The notes below the pieces were generated by a model that was not told the DNA's origin, did not search any database, and saw only the letters and a program-made list of their open reading frames with translations. The translations under genes were made by a program, and so were the position numbers. Below are positions 63,665 through 64,000 of a stretch of 64,000 bases of DNA, one piece after another. The stretch lies in contig NZ_JQMS01000001.1 in assembly GCF_000744835.1 (NCBI RefSeq), positions 3,596,001 through 3,660,000 on the forward strand, given 5' to 3'. Position 1 is the stretch's first letter. Each line of letters opens with the position of its first letter. The stretch is from Flavobacterium sp. 83 (GTDB lineage Bacteria > Bacteroidota > Bacteroidia > Flavobacteriales > Flavobacteriaceae).

Positions 63665-64000
63665 GTGTCTTTACAATTAAAACTACTACAATCTGAACTT
63701 ACAACTGAACTCGATTCAATTCTTGGGTATTGGTCGAAGTTTACTATGGACACCAAAAACGGAGGTTTCATTGGTCAAATAGACTATAATAATCAAATTA
63801 ATTCGCAAGCAGAAAAAGGTTCGGTTTTAAATGCACGAATATTATGGACTTTTGCATCAGCATACCAACTGACCAAAAACGAAGCACATAGAAGGATAGC
63901 AAAAAGATCTTTTGATTATATTATAAAGCATTTTTATGATACTGAATTTGGCGGAATTTTTTGGAGTCTCCATTACGATGGAACTCCAAAAGACACCAAA
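63665..64000 (+). CDS. Cellobiose 2-epimerase, N-terminal part (cut by window end)
   Basis: A GTG start at 63665, 2 bases after the GH130 stop, opens a frame of 112 codons that runs off the window. It reads LDSILGYWSKFTMDTKNGGF, GSVLNARILWTFASAY and FDTEFGG-like FYDTEFGGIFWSL. This is the N-terminus of an AGE-type cellobiose 2-epimerase, with the Arg of NARILW being a substrate-contact residue in the family. It turns beta-1,4-mannobiose into mannosylglucose, feeding the phosphorylase. Confidence 0.88.
   Translation, partial: MSLQLKLLQSELTTELDSILGYWSKFTMDTKNGGFIGQIDYNNQINSQAEKGSVLNARILWTFASAYQLTKNEAHRRIAKRSFDYIIKHFYDTEFGGIFWSLHYDGTPKDTK

Noticed and set aside
1..64000. CRISPR arrays, prophage or a classical antiphage island
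   Set aside because: No regularly spaced direct repeats, cas-like, integrase (tyrosine/serine) or phage structural genes were seen. The only mobile element is the IS3 copy.

Overview
The window looks like the chromosome of a Flavobacterium-like member of the Bacteroidota. It is AT-rich and starts show no Shine-Dalgarno bias. It carries Bacteroidota-type -7 elements (TAnnTTTG), two proteins with type IX secretion (T9SS) type B sorting domains, a SusC/SusD pair, and many small lipoproteins and outer-membrane beta-barrels. The species call is inference from gene content.

Layout. 1-7.2 kb: the end of an ABC-2 exporter (ATPase cut by the window edge, plus permease), then two large T9SS-secreted surface proteins. 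7.3-18 kb: typA/bipA, a two-PAS histidine kinase with a single-domain response regulator, a complete IS3-family (IS150-like) element, rpsT, three tRNA-Glu genes, proS, a Gly/Tyr-rich lipoprotein and a FadL-like barrel. 18-21 kb: rimO, a small secreted protein and a lipoprotein amidase. 21.4-26.7 kb: a SulP anion transporter and a beta-carbonic anhydrase, preceded by a small secreted protein and flanked by two porin-like barrels.

26.8-41 kb is a catabolic island for omega-amino acids or amines. It holds three class-III aminotransferases, three aldehyde dehydrogenases (one MmsA-type), three GNAT acetyltransferases, a YtcJ-like amidohydrolase, an NhaC-type transporter and an Lrp/AsnC regulator, in two divergent transcription units. 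The expected chemistry is: omega-amino group to semialdehyde (aminotransferase), then semialdehyde to acid or acyl-CoA (dehydrogenase). The true substrates cannot be read from the sequence.

41.1-43.8 kb is a compact five-gene cell-envelope cluster: Rieske protein, OB-fold protein, DUF5777 barrel, c-type cytochrome and YceI. It looks like a redox module of unknown function and is the best candidate here for an undescribed system.

44.2-64 kb is a polysaccharide utilisation locus for a galactosylated beta-mannan such as galactoglucomannan. The minus strand carries GH5, GH27 alpha-galactosidase, GH2, SusD, SusC, a giant FG-GAP/ASPIC lipoprotein and an AraC regulator. The plus strand carries GH26 mannanase, a GPH sugar:cation symporter, GH130 mannosylglucose phosphorylase and the start of a cellobiose 2-epimerase cut by the window end. 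The last four genes match the known Bacteroides-type phosphorolytic mannan pathway: mannanase, uptake of mannobiose, epimerisation to mannosylglucose, then phosphorolysis.

The clearest sequence-level oddity is the IS3 element at 11606-13034. It sits exactly in the loop of what was a perfect 15-bp bidirectional terminator between the response regulator gene and rpsT, flanked by an AAA target duplication. No CRISPR array, prophage or recognisable riboswitch was seen.
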